Shown in pieces: positions 26,470 through 35,967 of a DNA stretch of 64,000 nt. Origin of the DNA: an uncultured Flavobacteriaceae bacterium (GTDB lineage: Bacteria; Bacteroidota; Bacteroidia; Flavobacteriales; Flavobacteriaceae); the NCBI GenBank assembly GCA_943789365.1, contig CALSTV010000001.1, positions 310,001-374,000 on the forward strand, written 5' to 3'. Each line of letters starts with the position of its first letter. The first letter of the stretch is position 1. The notes beneath the pieces are model-generated. The model was given only the letters and a program-made list of their open reading frames with translations. It made no database searches and was not told the origin of the DNA. The position numbers were made by a program, and so were the translations under genes.

Positions 26470-27927
26470 TTATTTAGCTTGAAAAAAATTATCAATAAGT
26501 GTGTTTAGCTCAGTCGAAACCTTTAATTTCCAGACAAGCACACCGTAGAAAATTACAAGGAACGCACTCTTTATGAGCATGGTTAGTAGTGGATGAAATG
26601 GAAAGCTCCATGCCATAAACAACAAGTAACAACCAAGTATAATTAGGCATAATGTTTTGGTTGTCTTGGTAAAAGGAAATATATGGAACCTAAGTTTTAC
26701 ATAGAACAGTTTAAGGGTATTAAAAACAAACACTACGATTAACGTAGACAATGCTGCTCCATTGATACTCATGACATCAATCAAATAATCATTCAATACA
26801 TATACAGAAACCGCCATTGCAATTCCATAAGGCAATAATACTTTATAGTGTTTTGAATTGGAGATAATGGCACCGTTGGCACCCAAAAACATATGATACA
26901 GCTTTGCTGAAGAAATGGCTAAAACGACCCATATTCCACCGCTGTATTTCTCCGGTAAGAGTTCATAGATCTGTTCAATGTTTAGGTTTATCAGCAAAAA
27001 CACGAGCCCGGAAACCAAAAACAAGTTAATAGAACTCTGTTTGTATAACTTCTGAACCTCCTCCATTTGGTTTGTATTCAGTGCTTTTGCCACCAGGGGC
27101 TGAACAATTTGAGCCATGGCCCTACCGGGTGTTTCAACAACAGAACCTATATAAACAGCAACCGCATAATAGGCCGTATTGGCTATGGCCTCTTTTTGTG
27201 GTATCATAAACTTATCGATGTCTATTAAAATGGTTCCAGCAGCACCCGCCAATAGTATATACAGCGAATATTTGAGTATTTCTCCAATGTTTTTAGGTAG
27301 TTCCCATGTAAATGCAGGTCTATACAATGCTAATGCATAGAGACACATAACGGCTGTTCTGACAAAATAGGCTCCTGTTAGGTAGTAAACAAATTCGGGT
27401 ATGGAAATCCATTTAAAATAAACAGCCAACAACAAACAAGTAGCAGCCACTCTAGAAAACAGCTCTTTTAACATATTTCCAAATACAGACTGCATTTGCA
27501 CTTTTGCCCAGGCATAAAAAATTTCAAAGTAAGCGGTAGCAATGGCTACCAAATAAATAACAAAGGTATATTCCTTTATGATTGGATTTTTTAAGGACAA
27601 ATAATTCGAAATTTGCTCGTAAAACATATTCCCCAAAAAACCGATGGGAACTGCAACGAGTAAGGGCAATAAAATTGCGGTACTTAGAAAGGCATCTTTT
27701 TCTTTTTTGGTCTCATAGGACGAAAAGAATTTTAATATGGTGTATTGTACCCCAAAAGCTGTTAATGGCATTAAAATATTAGCTGTGGACAATAAATAGG
27801 TCACCAGTCCGTAGTAGGTATCCTCTATGAAGGCCGTGTATAAAAACAAAGCGTTCACCCCTCCTATCGCAAACGCTATATAGATGGTGATGGTGTTTTT
27901 TAAACTTTGCTTAAATACAATTCCCAT
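26470..27927 (-). CDS. Polysaccharide flippase/exporter of the MOP (Wzx) superfamily
   Basis: A 485-residue inner-membrane protein with about 12-14 hydrophobic helices, for example TIYIAFAIGGVNALFLYTAF at the N-terminus and LCLIILGCYLLFMAWSF near the C-terminus. The order and short charged loops fit oligosaccharide flippases that move lipid-linked repeat units across the membrane. It is the last gene of the minus-strand cluster with WecB and two glycosyltransferases, separated from wecB by a 127-base gap that holds an octamer repeat. The exact substrate is unknown. Confidence 0.88.
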   Translation of the reverse strand: MGIVFKQSLKNTITIYIAFAIGGVNALFLYTAFIEDTYYGLVTYLLSTANILMPLTAFGVQYTILKFFSSYETKKEKDAFLSTAILLPLLVAVPIGFLGNMFYEQISNYLSLKNPIIKEYTFVIYLVAIATAYFEIFYAWAKVQMQSVFGNMLKELFSRVAATCLLLAVYFKWISIPEFVYYLTGAYFVRTAVMCLYALALYRPAFTWELPKNIGEILKYSLYILLAGAAGTILIDIDKFMIPQKEAIANTAYYAVAVYIGSVVETPGRAMAQIVQPLVAKALNTNQMEEVQKLYKQSSINLFLVSGLVFLLINLNIEQIYELLPEKYSGGIWVVLAISSAKLYHMFLGANGAIISNSKHYKVLLPYGIAMAVSVYVLNDYLIDVMSINGAALSTLIVVFVFNTLKLFYVKLRFHIFPFTKTTKTLCLIILGCYLLFMAWSFPFHPLLTMLIKSAFLVIFYGVLVWKLKVSTELNTLIDNFFQAK

Positions 27928-27929
27928 TT

Positions 27930-27990
27930 TTTGGTTTTTTGGTTTTCTGGTTTTCTGGTTTTTTGGTTTTTTGGTTTTCTGGTTTTTGGT
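27930..27990. repeat. Octamer tandem repeat (GGTTTTCT/GGTTTTTT)
   Basis: About seven degenerate 8-bp units of GGTTTTCT or GGTTTTTT start directly before the flippase start codon (CAT at 27925-27927) and occupy half of the gap to wecB. On the coding strand this is an A/C-rich leader, placed where the ribosome-binding site should be. Confidence 0.9.
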
Positions 27991-28054
27991 CTCAAGCTAA
28001 CACTAACAGCCTCTTAAACAGACATTTCACTTTATATTCATTCCTTTTTACCCA

Positions 28055-29143
28055 TCACTCAAAACGCAGCACTTCCAGCAAGGCGTCATATATTTTTCCA
28101 CCAACTTCGTTGCCAAACAAATTCATTGAAAAATCTGCGTTGGTACCTTTAAATTGTTGAAATACTTGATTCATTTTAATAGCATCTGCACCTACCAGTT
28201 TTGCAAAACCTTTGTCTACTAGCTCCACCCATTCTGTTTGTTCCCTAACAACAATACAGTGCTTTTTATTAAAAAATGCTTCTTTCTGCAAACCTCCACT
28301 ATCTGTAATCACTAAACTACAATTTTTTAGCAATTCCAACATATCAAAATAGCCTACTGGCGGTAGCAGAATTACTGGATAATTCAATTGATGTGCTTCC
28401 AATATTTTCTTTGTTCTCGGGTGTAAAGGCAGTACAACCTTTTTGTCTCTATGAATTTCCGACAAACCTTCAAAAATTTGCTTTAGCTTTTCAACATCAT
28501 CGGTATTCTCTTGTCTGTGGATGGTCGCCAAAACAAAAGTATCTACCTGTAAATCATGGTCTTGAAGTACGGTTGATTTTTTTTCAGAAAATCCGCTGTA
28601 ATACTGTACGCCATCTTTCATGATATCACCACATTTGATCACAGTTGCGGGCAAATTATCAAAGCCTTCTGTTTTTAGATTATGAATCGCTGTATCGGTA
28701 GGACAAAGTAATAGGTCTGAAATTCGATCTGTCAAAATACGGTTGATTTCTTCTGGCATTTCCATATTGAATGAACGCAAGCCTGCTTCTACATGTACGA
28801 CTTTTATCTGCAATTTTCGCGCTGCCATTGCTCCTGCAAAAGTGGAGTTCGTATCTCCATATACAACCACTGCCTGCGGTTTTTCTTTTAACAAAACTGC
28901 TTCAATCTTTTCCAACATCTGCCCTGTCATAGCACCATGAGAAAGCCCATTGATATTTAAGTTGTATTTAGGTGCTGGAATTTCCATTTCCGAAAAAAAC
29001 AAAGCGCTCATATTCGCGTCATAGTGCTGACCTGTATGGACAATTACCTCTTCTACCTTTCCTCTTTTTTTTATGACACGGCTCAGTACTGCCGCTTTTA
29101 CAAATTGAGGACGCGCACCCAAAATGGTTACTATCTTTATCAT
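28055..29143 (-). CDS. wecB: UDP-N-acetylglucosamine 2-epimerase (non-hydrolysing)
   Basis: This 362-residue cytoplasmic enzyme interconverts UDP-GlcNAc and UDP-ManNAc for surface polysaccharide synthesis. Family motifs are in order: ILGARPQFVKAAVL at the N-terminus, VHTGQHYDANMS, VVYGDTNSTFAGAMAA, HVEAGLRSFNMEMPEEINR (catalytic region) and LVITDSGGLQKEA in the UDP-binding C-lobe. Length is normal. The start overlaps the upstream glycosyltransferase by four bases (ATGA). No UDP-ManNAc dehydrogenase (WecC) gene is next to it, so ManNAc itself may be the product used. Confidence 0.95.
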   Translation of the reverse strand: MIKIVTILGARPQFVKAAVLSRVIKKRGKVEEVIVHTGQHYDANMSALFFSEMEIPAPKYNLNINGLSHGAMTGQMLEKIEAVLLKEKPQAVVVYGDTNSTFAGAMAARKLQIKVVHVEAGLRSFNMEMPEEINRILTDRISDLLLCPTDTAIHNLKTEGFDNLPATVIKCGDIMKDGVQYYSGFSEKKSTVLQDHDLQVDTFVLATIHRQENTDDVEKLKQIFEGLSEIHRDKKVVLPLHPRTKKILEAHQLNYPVILLPPVGYFDMLELLKNCSLVITDSGGLQKEAFFNKKHCIVVREQTEWVELVDKGFAKLVGADAIKMNQVFQQFKGTNADFSMNLFGNEVGGKIYDALLEVLRFE

Positions 29144-30423
29144 TTGCCAAAGTTTGTTTGTATCAAAGCAGCCAATTGCCTTGTGAGTTCTTTTCTATGA
29201 TACCTTTCAATATGTTTCGATTTTAATATCAATGTTTCGTTTTTATAACGTTGGTACAATTCAATTATTTCTGATTTTTGCCCTTTAGGGTTATCGAAAT
29301 CAAAACAAGACCCTGCTTTCGTTTCTTTTAGGAGTATTGACAAATCTCCGTCTTCGGGTCCTATGGCTAAAATAGGTCTTTTTGCCAAGAGGTATTCAAA
29401 TATTTTCCCTGTAATGATACCTTTGGCACTCGGAACTTTATTAACTGCTAATAAAAGTACTTGTGATGTACGTTGGTATTTTTGTACTTCGCTATGTGGT
29501 AGGTAATCAATTCGTTTCACATATGGCGTTAAGCCGAGTATTTCAATTTCTTTTAACACGATTGGATCTACTTTTCCAATAAGTTTTATCTCCAAATCAT
29601 CTGAGAAACCCATTTGTACCTTTGTCAATTCAGCAAGTACTTTCCAGAGTGAATAAGGATTTCTATCCTCATTCATTAAACCGATGTGTGTGATCGAAAA
29701 TTTTGAATCTAGTACTTCAGATTTTCCAGATATTTCGCCATCATAGCCATTTGTTATTACGTGTGTATTTTTATTAAATTTCAAATAATTCATTCGCATC
29801 GTTGGTCCTACAACCAATACGACATCTGCTTTCGTCAAAACTTCTTTTTCCTGACTTTGATGCTTTTTAATAGCTTTATTAGTGAGCGGTAATTGATGAA
29901 AATAATCGATCTCTGTCCATGGATCTCTAAAATCGGCTATCCAATTTACATTCAGTCTTTTTTTTAGACCAAGTCCTATCTTGTGTAGGCTATGCGGTGG
30001 TCCTGTAGTAATCACGGCATCTACGGAATTGTCATTCAGGTACTTTTCTAAAAACTGTATAGATGGCTTGATCCAAAACATTCTCGCATCTGGAATAAAA
30101 TAATTGGCGCGTACATACGTGCTTAGTTTTCCAAAAACTGATTGTTTCGTAGCTAAAAACCCAGCACTTGTTTTTGTTGCCTTTCCTTTATTAAATAAGT
30201 TGGCTAATTTATATGGCTCCCATATTGGTTGCTTTAACACTTCAATTCCTTTTGGCACTTCTTGAACTAAAGAACTGTCTTCAATGGCGTAATCCGGATT
30301 ATCAACAGTGTAAACTACCGGTGTAATTCCAAAGTCCTGCAAATACTTTACGAACTTTAACCAACGTTGAACACCAGACCCCCCTGAAGGCGGCCAGTAA
30401 TATGTTATTATGAGTACTTTCAA
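29140..30423 (-). CDS. GT4-family glycosyltransferase
   Basis: A 427-residue cytoplasmic or membrane-associated transferase of GT-B fold. The N-terminal domain opens with LIITYYWPPSGGSGVQRWLK, a glycine-rich loop common in WcaI-like GT4 proteins that transfer sugars to lipid-linked acceptors. The C-terminal donor-binding half has IGLMNEDRNPYSLWKVL, IDYLPHSEVQKYQ and GKIFEYLLAKRPILAIGPED, where the E of EYLL is the usual donor-site Glu. It overlaps neighbours on both sides by four bases. Donor and acceptor are unknown. Confidence 0.9.
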   Translation of the reverse strand: MKVLIITYYWPPSGGSGVQRWLKFVKYLQDFGITPVVYTVDNPDYAIEDSSLVQEVPKGIEVLKQPIWEPYKLANLFNKGKATKTSAGFLATKQSVFGKLSTYVRANYFIPDARMFWIKPSIQFLEKYLNDNSVDAVITTGPPHSLHKIGLGLKKRLNVNWIADFRDPWTEIDYFHQLPLTNKAIKKHQSQEKEVLTKADVVLVVGPTMRMNYLKFNKNTHVITNGYDGEISGKSEVLDSKFSITHIGLMNEDRNPYSLWKVLAELTKVQMGFSDDLEIKLIGKVDPIVLKEIEILGLTPYVKRIDYLPHSEVQKYQRTSQVLLLAVNKVPSAKGIITGKIFEYLLAKRPILAIGPEDGDLSILLKETKAGSCFDFDNPKGQKSEIIELYQRYKNETLILKSKHIERYHRKELTRQLAALIQTNFGK

Positions 30424-31610
30424 TCTTGTAGTTTATCGTATAAATGTACTAAGTTTTTGGAGGTTTCCTCCCATGAAAACTCATTTTCTACAAAGGCTTT
30501 CCCCTTCGCCCCCATTTGATCGCTTAGTTCTTGATTGTTATAGAGTTCTAATAGCTTTTCTGCAAAGTCTTGTGCATCCTGTTCTTTATGCACCACACCA
30601 GCACCTACTTTCTCGACCAGATTTTTTTGTGCAGTCGCGTCACTTACCAATAGCGGTTTTTTAAATGACATGTATTGGAATACTTTATTTGCATAGGCTA
30701 CATCGTGTTGTTTGTTTCTTCGCAATGGAGATATACATACACTACTAGCTTCAATATATGAAGGAAACAAGGACATATTTTGCCAACCTTCAAAGTCTAC
30801 AAATGTTTTCACTTCTTCTTTTATAACTTCATTTTTTAAGACCGTATCCGTTGTATTCGAACCGACGATGACTAATTTTAAATTTGGAATTTTATCCTTT
30901 ACAAACCTTATACTCCTAATAGCCGTTAACAAGCCCCTTCTCACATGTGTATCTCCTAGGTAAAGGACGACAAAATTATTTTTATACTTTGCTAACAATT
31001 CCGGCATAACAACGGCGTCCTTATAAAACGATTTTCGTACTGTATTGGGTACTAATACCATTTTCTCCTTTGGCAACTTCGTACGATCCAAAACTTCCTC
31101 TACAAATTCTTGTGATACGGTGATTACTTTTGTCGCTCTATTGATAAATTCTTCTTCTTTTTGTTTCCATTTTTTCGGAGAGATTATATACTTCCCTGGA
31201 AATTTTTGCAAGTGAGGGTATAATTTCATTACTTCTGGCAAATTATCATGAAGATCTAAAACGGTTGGCAGCTTTTTGTTTTTGTTAACTTTAAATACGG
31301 CTTCAGCAATTCTAATGTCATGGATATGAATAGCCTCAATGGTATACCTTTCAATAAAATGTTTTATTTTTTTTGACATTAGGTGAGTATATACCGGCAG
31401 TGTATACGCAAGTGCAGACATTTTATACTCAAGTCTATTGGACTTGTAACGACACACCTTTATTGAGTTAATCTCTTCATTCAACATCTCCCCTCCATAA
31501 GTTAAGCAAAACAAAAATACTTCATGCCCAGCGACAATCAAAGAAACTGCTTCGTTTTCAACCCTTGGATCAGGAGGAAACGTATAATCCAAAATCATTC
31601 CAATTTTCAT
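30420..31610 (-). CDS. GT4-family glycosyltransferase
   Basis: A 396-residue GT-B transferase. The frame is open to 31652, but the first 14 codons overlap the end of the upstream YfhO-type gene; the ATG at 31610 gives MKIGMILDYTFPPDPRVENE, the usual opening of this group. The donor-binding half includes YLGDTHVRRGLLTAIRS, VDFEGWQNMSLFPSYIEAS and ANKVFQYMSFKKPLLVSD. It follows the YfhO-type gene by 5 bases and overlaps the next glycosyltransferase by four, all in one operon for surface glycan assembly. Confidence 0.9.
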   Translation of the reverse strand: MKIGMILDYTFPPDPRVENEAVSLIVAGHEVFLFCLTYGGEMLNEEINSIKVCRYKSNRLEYKMSALAYTLPVYTHLMSKKIKHFIERYTIEAIHIHDIRIAEAVFKVNKNKKLPTVLDLHDNLPEVMKLYPHLQKFPGKYIISPKKWKQKEEEFINRATKVITVSQEFVEEVLDRTKLPKEKMVLVPNTVRKSFYKDAVVMPELLAKYKNNFVVLYLGDTHVRRGLLTAIRSIRFVKDKIPNLKLVIVGSNTTDTVLKNEVIKEEVKTFVDFEGWQNMSLFPSYIEASSVCISPLRRNKQHDVAYANKVFQYMSFKKPLLVSDATAQKNLVEKVGAGVVHKEQDAQDFAEKLLELYNNQELSDQMGAKGKAFVENEFSWEETSKNLVHLYDKLQD

Positions 31611-31615
31611 AGACG

Positions 31616-34030
31616 CTATTTTCTTCTCTTTAAATACATCAACAATGAGCAAGCAAAAAACGCAAGTAAGGAAGCAAAGACAATAGTGCTTCCCATCTTT
31701 ACAACTTCTGGTTCAAATTTAAATACAACCGTGTGCATGCCCTTAGGAATAAACATTCCTCTTAGTACATAGTTTGCTCTATTATGTGGTTGTAATTCAC
31801 CATCGACATAGGCATTCCATCCTTCTTTGTAATAGATTTCTGAAAAGACTGCGTATTGGTCTTTGGTACTGCTACTTGTGTATTGAATTTCATTCGCTTT
31901 GTAGTTTAGCAACTGAATAGACGCCAATGAATCTATTGCTATATTCTTTGAAAAGGATTGCAATTCTGGAAATTCATTTTTATTGACAACGGCTGTTTTT
32001 TTAGAGTCAAAACCTGCTAAGCTCAACATTTCATCGTTGGATGTTTCAACCCACTGTATGTTTTCTACAAACCAAGCGTTACCATTTGTATCGTCATTTA
32101 CTTGTAAAGATTTCTTTCCATGCTCTTCAGGCAAAATAAAATATTTGGTATGCAGCATATTCAATACTTGCATATTGTTTTTAGAGATATGAAAATCGAC
32201 CAATTCTTGATAGCGTCCTAGCTTTGCTGCGTGGTAACCTCCTATAGATTTATGGAAATACGAGGTGGCACCATCGTTCATGAAATTTCCGGAAAAGTTT
32301 GCGACGCGGTAATGTCCTTTGTCTTTTAAAATTTCTTTGTCTATACTTGATTTCACAAACGGTTTTTCTATACGTTTGGCAGGGAGAAAATCTTCTGTGT
32401 TAACATAGCGTCTGGCAGTTCCAACCGTATCAAACAACAATAAGGCACCAATTAACACAACAATTGTATTGTATTTAGCTTTTCCTTTTAGATAAGAAAA
32501 CAACGCTACCGCTGTAAAGAGCACCAATAGCAATGAACGCATACTATCTTCAAAAAATATTGCTTTTCTATCCGACTGTATGGCTTCTGCCAAACCTTTT
32601 AGCAAACTGTCGTAATAATTGTCATTTGCACCTTCAAATGCCAATACACTGGTTCCTAATAAGGCGAAAAATGCGGCAGTTCCACCTACAATATAAAAAC
32701 TGAGTTTCAATGCTTTTTCTTTTCGGTCTTTAGAAACTTTAGCCGACAAATAGTCTTTTAAAGCCAACATTCCCAACAAAGGAATGGCTATTTCGGCAAG
32801 TACCTGAATAGAAGATACCGCTCTAAACTTATTATAAAGCGGAACATAGTCAATGAACAAATTTGTTAACAGTTCAAAATTATGTCCCCAACTCATTACA
32901 ATTGAAAACACAGTGGTTGCCACCAACCATTTTTTTAATGTATTATCTACCAAAAATAGTCCAAGCACAAACAGAAAAATAAAGATAGCCCCTATATAAG
33001 CAGGTGCTGCTACAATAGGTTGTGCCCCCCAGTAAGTAGGTACTGCTTTTGAAAATTGTCGTGCCTGATTTGGGTCTATTTTATCTATTAAAAATTCATA
33101 GGTTTTAGAAGTATTTCCTAAATTTTCACTGTTGGCACCTCCTGTAAAACGTGGGATAAACAAATTGAACGTCTCCAACTTACCATAGCTGTATTCAGTA
33201 ATATAAGATTTGCTAAGTCCTGAACTTGCTTTTTTCTCTTTTCCCTCTGCTGTGATGGTTAGCGTACTTTTACCTCTTGTACTCTGATCTGCATATTCTT
33301 TTGTAGCCATGATACTTGAAGCATTCATACCCAAAGCCAGCCCCATTGCCAACACTACTACACTCGCTTGTTTTACAAATGGAAGTAGCTTATTTTTATT
33401 CTTGATTTCATCCACCATAAAAACGACACCTAGAATTAGCAATGCAAATCCTAAATAATAGGTCATTTGTGGGTGACTCGTTTGTACTTCTAAGGCCATA
33501 GCGAGGCAGGTCAGTACAAAACCTTTGAACAATTTATTTTGAAAAATAAGAAGTACACCAGCTATTACCAATGGTATGTATCCAATGGCATGCGCTTTTG
33601 CATTGTGCCCTACTCCTAAGATGATGATAAAATAGGTTGAAAAACCAAAGGCCAAAGAGCCAATAAGGGCCAGCTTCCAATCCATCTTTAGTACCAAAAG
33701 CAGCACAAAAAAACCGAGAAAGTATAAAAACAGATAGTCGGCAGGTCTTGGTAAAAAACGTATCAAGCTATCTATTTTCTTGATATAGTCATGCGGATAC
33801 AATGTACTCAACTGATAGGAAGGCATGCCTCCAAAAGCGGCATCTGTCCAATAGGGTTCTTTATCATAAGCTTTCCTAAATTCTTTGATTTCATTTGCCA
33901 TTCCCTGAAATTGCTGAATGTCACTTTGAAACAGTTTTTCTCCTTTTAGGACTGGAGAAAAATAACTTAGTGAAACAATCACAAAAATAACTAGGGCACT
34001 GAGATATGGAATTAGTTTGTTGATTTTCAT
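31616..34030 (-). CDS. YfhO-family membrane protein (GT-C-like)
   Basis: An 804-residue polytopic inner-membrane protein, with about 12 helices in the N-terminal two-thirds and one at the end (GSTIVFASLLAFFACSLLMY). The N-terminal loop after helix 1 (FQSDIQQFQGMANEIKEF, DAAFGGMPSYQLSTLY) carries the acidic residues typical of YfhO proteins, which help glycosylate lipoteichoic acid or other lipid-linked polymers in some bacteria. A soluble periplasmic domain (about 560-770) follows. It leads the operon with two glycosyltransferases, wecB and a flippase. Its exact reaction here is not known. Confidence 0.9.
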   Translation of the reverse strand: MKINKLIPYLSALVIFVIVSLSYFSPVLKGEKLFQSDIQQFQGMANEIKEFRKAYDKEPYWTDAAFGGMPSYQLSTLYPHDYIKKIDSLIRFLPRPADYLFLYFLGFFVLLLVLKMDWKLALIGSLAFGFSTYFIIILGVGHNAKAHAIGYIPLVIAGVLLIFQNKLFKGFVLTCLAMALEVQTSHPQMTYYLGFALLILGVVFMVDEIKNKNKLLPFVKQASVVVLAMGLALGMNASSIMATKEYADQSTRGKSTLTITAEGKEKKASSGLSKSYITEYSYGKLETFNLFIPRFTGGANSENLGNTSKTYEFLIDKIDPNQARQFSKAVPTYWGAQPIVAAPAYIGAIFIFLFVLGLFLVDNTLKKWLVATTVFSIVMSWGHNFELLTNLFIDYVPLYNKFRAVSSIQVLAEIAIPLLGMLALKDYLSAKVSKDRKEKALKLSFYIVGGTAAFFALLGTSVLAFEGANDNYYDSLLKGLAEAIQSDRKAIFFEDSMRSLLLVLFTAVALFSYLKGKAKYNTIVVLIGALLLFDTVGTARRYVNTEDFLPAKRIEKPFVKSSIDKEILKDKGHYRVANFSGNFMNDGATSYFHKSIGGYHAAKLGRYQELVDFHISKNNMQVLNMLHTKYFILPEEHGKKSLQVNDDTNGNAWFVENIQWVETSNDEMLSLAGFDSKKTAVVNKNEFPELQSFSKNIAIDSLASIQLLNYKANEIQYTSSSTKDQYAVFSEIYYKEGWNAYVDGELQPHNRANYVLRGMFIPKGMHTVVFKFEPEVVKMGSTIVFASLLAFFACSLLMYLKRRK

Positions 34031-34091
34031 TGATTTTTTTATATTTATTTTTTCACAGTCTAATTTGCTTTATGTCTTAATTCGATACCCG

Positions 34092-34176
34092 ATGTTCGTT
34101 GTCCGTTGTCCGTTGTTCTTTTTTGGCTTTCGGCTTTCGGCTTTTGGCTTTTGGCTTTTGGCTTTTGGCTTTTTGA
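34092..34176. repeat. Heptamer tandem repeat
   Basis: GTTCGTT/GTCCGTT units (from 34094) are followed by GGCTTTC and GGCTTTT units to about 34175, all with a 7-bp period. They fill the 164-base gap between recN and the YfhO-type gene. No terminator or promoter was recognised in that gap. Confidence 0.92.
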
Positions 34177-34194
34177 CGCTGAGGTCCTTCGGGG

Positions 34195-35847
34195 TCACTT
34201 CAACAATTCTTTGGCATGCTCTATAGCTGCATCTGTACTGTTCTTTCCTCCTAAAATCTCAGCAATTTCATAAATGCGTTCTTCCGAATTCAATTTTCTT
34301 AAGAACGTTGTCGTTACACCGGCAATATCTTTTTTGTACACTTTATAATGGCTTGTTCCCTTTGCAGCAATTTGAGGTAAGTGTGTAATGGTTATCACTT
34401 GCATATAGACTCCCATCTCTTGCATAATATTTGCAATTTTATGACCAACCTCTCCAGAAACTCCGGTATCTATCTCATCAAATATAATCGTCGGTAAACT
34501 ACTGTATTTGGAGAGAATCAGTTTTACACCTAACATAATTCGGGACATCTCTCCACCAGAAGCTACTTTTTTCAACACGTCAAATTGTCCTCCTTTATTT
34601 GCCGAAAACAAAAATTGAAGTTTGTCTTTCCCATTCGCATTGAAGGTATCTATTGTTTCCAATTCAATATTGAAATTGGCATTTTCCATACCTAATTTTG
34701 TCAACACTTCTTTTAACTGCTTGCTGAGTTTTGGAATCGCTTTCTGTCGTGCCTCGTGAATTCTTTTTGCGAGGCCATCCAATTTTTGAGTAACCTGTGC
34801 AATTGCAGCTTCTTTCTGTTCCAAAAATTCTGTTGCATTTTCAACTTGACTCACCTTTTGATCAAGCCCTTCCTTTACTACTAACAACTCTGAAACCGTA
34901 GCAACTACGTGTTTCTTTTGAAGTTGATAGAGCAATTCTAAACGGTCGTTATAGGTTTCTAATTGAGCTGGATTCACTTCAATTGCCTCACTTGCTTTTT
35001 CCAATTCAAAAACCACATCATCCAGTTCAATTTTTAAACTTTCAACACGTTTGAAAAAATCGTCATATTCCGGAGCGTACGTTGCTATTCCCGAAAGTCT
35101 TGAATGCACTTGATGCAAAATCGACTGTAAACCAACCTGTTCGTCGGTAGCTAAATGAACACTTTCAGACAGTGCTGCGCTAATCGCTTCACTGTTGTTC
35201 ATTTTTTCTAATGCCGTTTCTAGTTCCTCTTGTTCTCCTTCTTTAAGTGAAGCTTCCTCTAATTCAGTGCACAAGTGTGCATTGTATGCATAGGCTTGTT
35301 TGGAAGTTTCTTGTTCTTTAAGCAATGTATTTAATTCGCTTTCTAAAACTTTCAGACGCACCAATTCACTTTTATAACTGGATAGTAATTCTTCATTCTG
35401 AGCTAAGGCATCTACTATTTTAAATTGATAAGACGTTTCTGATAATTGTGCTGTTTTGTGTTGTGAATGCACGTCGATCAACTGTTCTTTAAGTGCCGTT
35501 AAAACAGCTAAGGTAACTGGCGTATCATTGACAAATGCTCTAGATTTTCCACTAGGTAGTATTTCTCTTCTAATGATGGTGTCCTTCTCGTAGTCCAGGT
35601 CTTCTTTTTCAAAAAAGGCTTGTAACTTGTACTTTTCTATAGCAAAGGTTGCTTCAATAATACATTTTTTCGTCACATCCTTTAAGCTATTCAAATCAGC
35701 TCTATGTCCCATCACCAATCCGAGTGCTCCTAAAACAATAGATTTTCCAGCTCCTGTTTCTCCTGTTATTATGGAAAGCCCTTCCGTAAAATCGGTTTGT
35801 AAAGCATCAATGAGGGCGTAGTTCGCTATAGAAATATGAGTCAGCAA
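34195..35847 (-). CDS. recN: DNA repair ATPase RecN
   Basis: A 550-residue SMC-like protein that acts early in double-strand break repair. Walker A is GETGAGKS (29-36), preceded by LTHISIANYALI. Long coiled-coil segments (about 155-360, rich in Glu, Lys, Leu) flank the centre. The signature ASGGEMSRIMLGVKLIL and Walker B TIIFDEIDTGVSGEVG are in the C-terminal half, followed by ITHLPQIAAKG. It ends the minus-strand run bamD-rpoZ-coaBC-porD-recN. Confidence 0.97.
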   Translation of the reverse strand: MLTHISIANYALIDALQTDFTEGLSIITGETGAGKSIVLGALGLVMGHRADLNSLKDVTKKCIIEATFAIEKYKLQAFFEKEDLDYEKDTIIRREILPSGKSRAFVNDTPVTLAVLTALKEQLIDVHSQHKTAQLSETSYQFKIVDALAQNEELLSSYKSELVRLKVLESELNTLLKEQETSKQAYAYNAHLCTELEEASLKEGEQEELETALEKMNNSEAISAALSESVHLATDEQVGLQSILHQVHSRLSGIATYAPEYDDFFKRVESLKIELDDVVFELEKASEAIEVNPAQLETYNDRLELLYQLQKKHVVATVSELLVVKEGLDQKVSQVENATEFLEQKEAAIAQVTQKLDGLAKRIHEARQKAIPKLSKQLKEVLTKLGMENANFNIELETIDTFNANGKDKLQFLFSANKGGQFDVLKKVASGGEMSRIMLGVKLILSKYSSLPTIIFDEIDTGVSGEVGHKIANIMQEMGVYMQVITITHLPQIAAKGTSHYKVYKKDIAGVTTTFLRKLNSEERIYEIAEILGGKNSTDAAIEHAKELLK

Positions 35848-35967
35848 TGGAAATTCAGTAATTATAGGTTATTCAATGCGTAAATTTAACAATTCTTTTT
35901 TTGAAAGGTTAGCATTCTATTAAAATAATACGCAGAAATTAAAGTCGGAAGTAGTAAGACTTTATGC

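Noticed and set aside
34031-34194. Possible small gene between recN and the YfhO-type gene
   Set aside because: The short open frame there is made almost entirely of the heptamer repeat and yields a low-complexity product.
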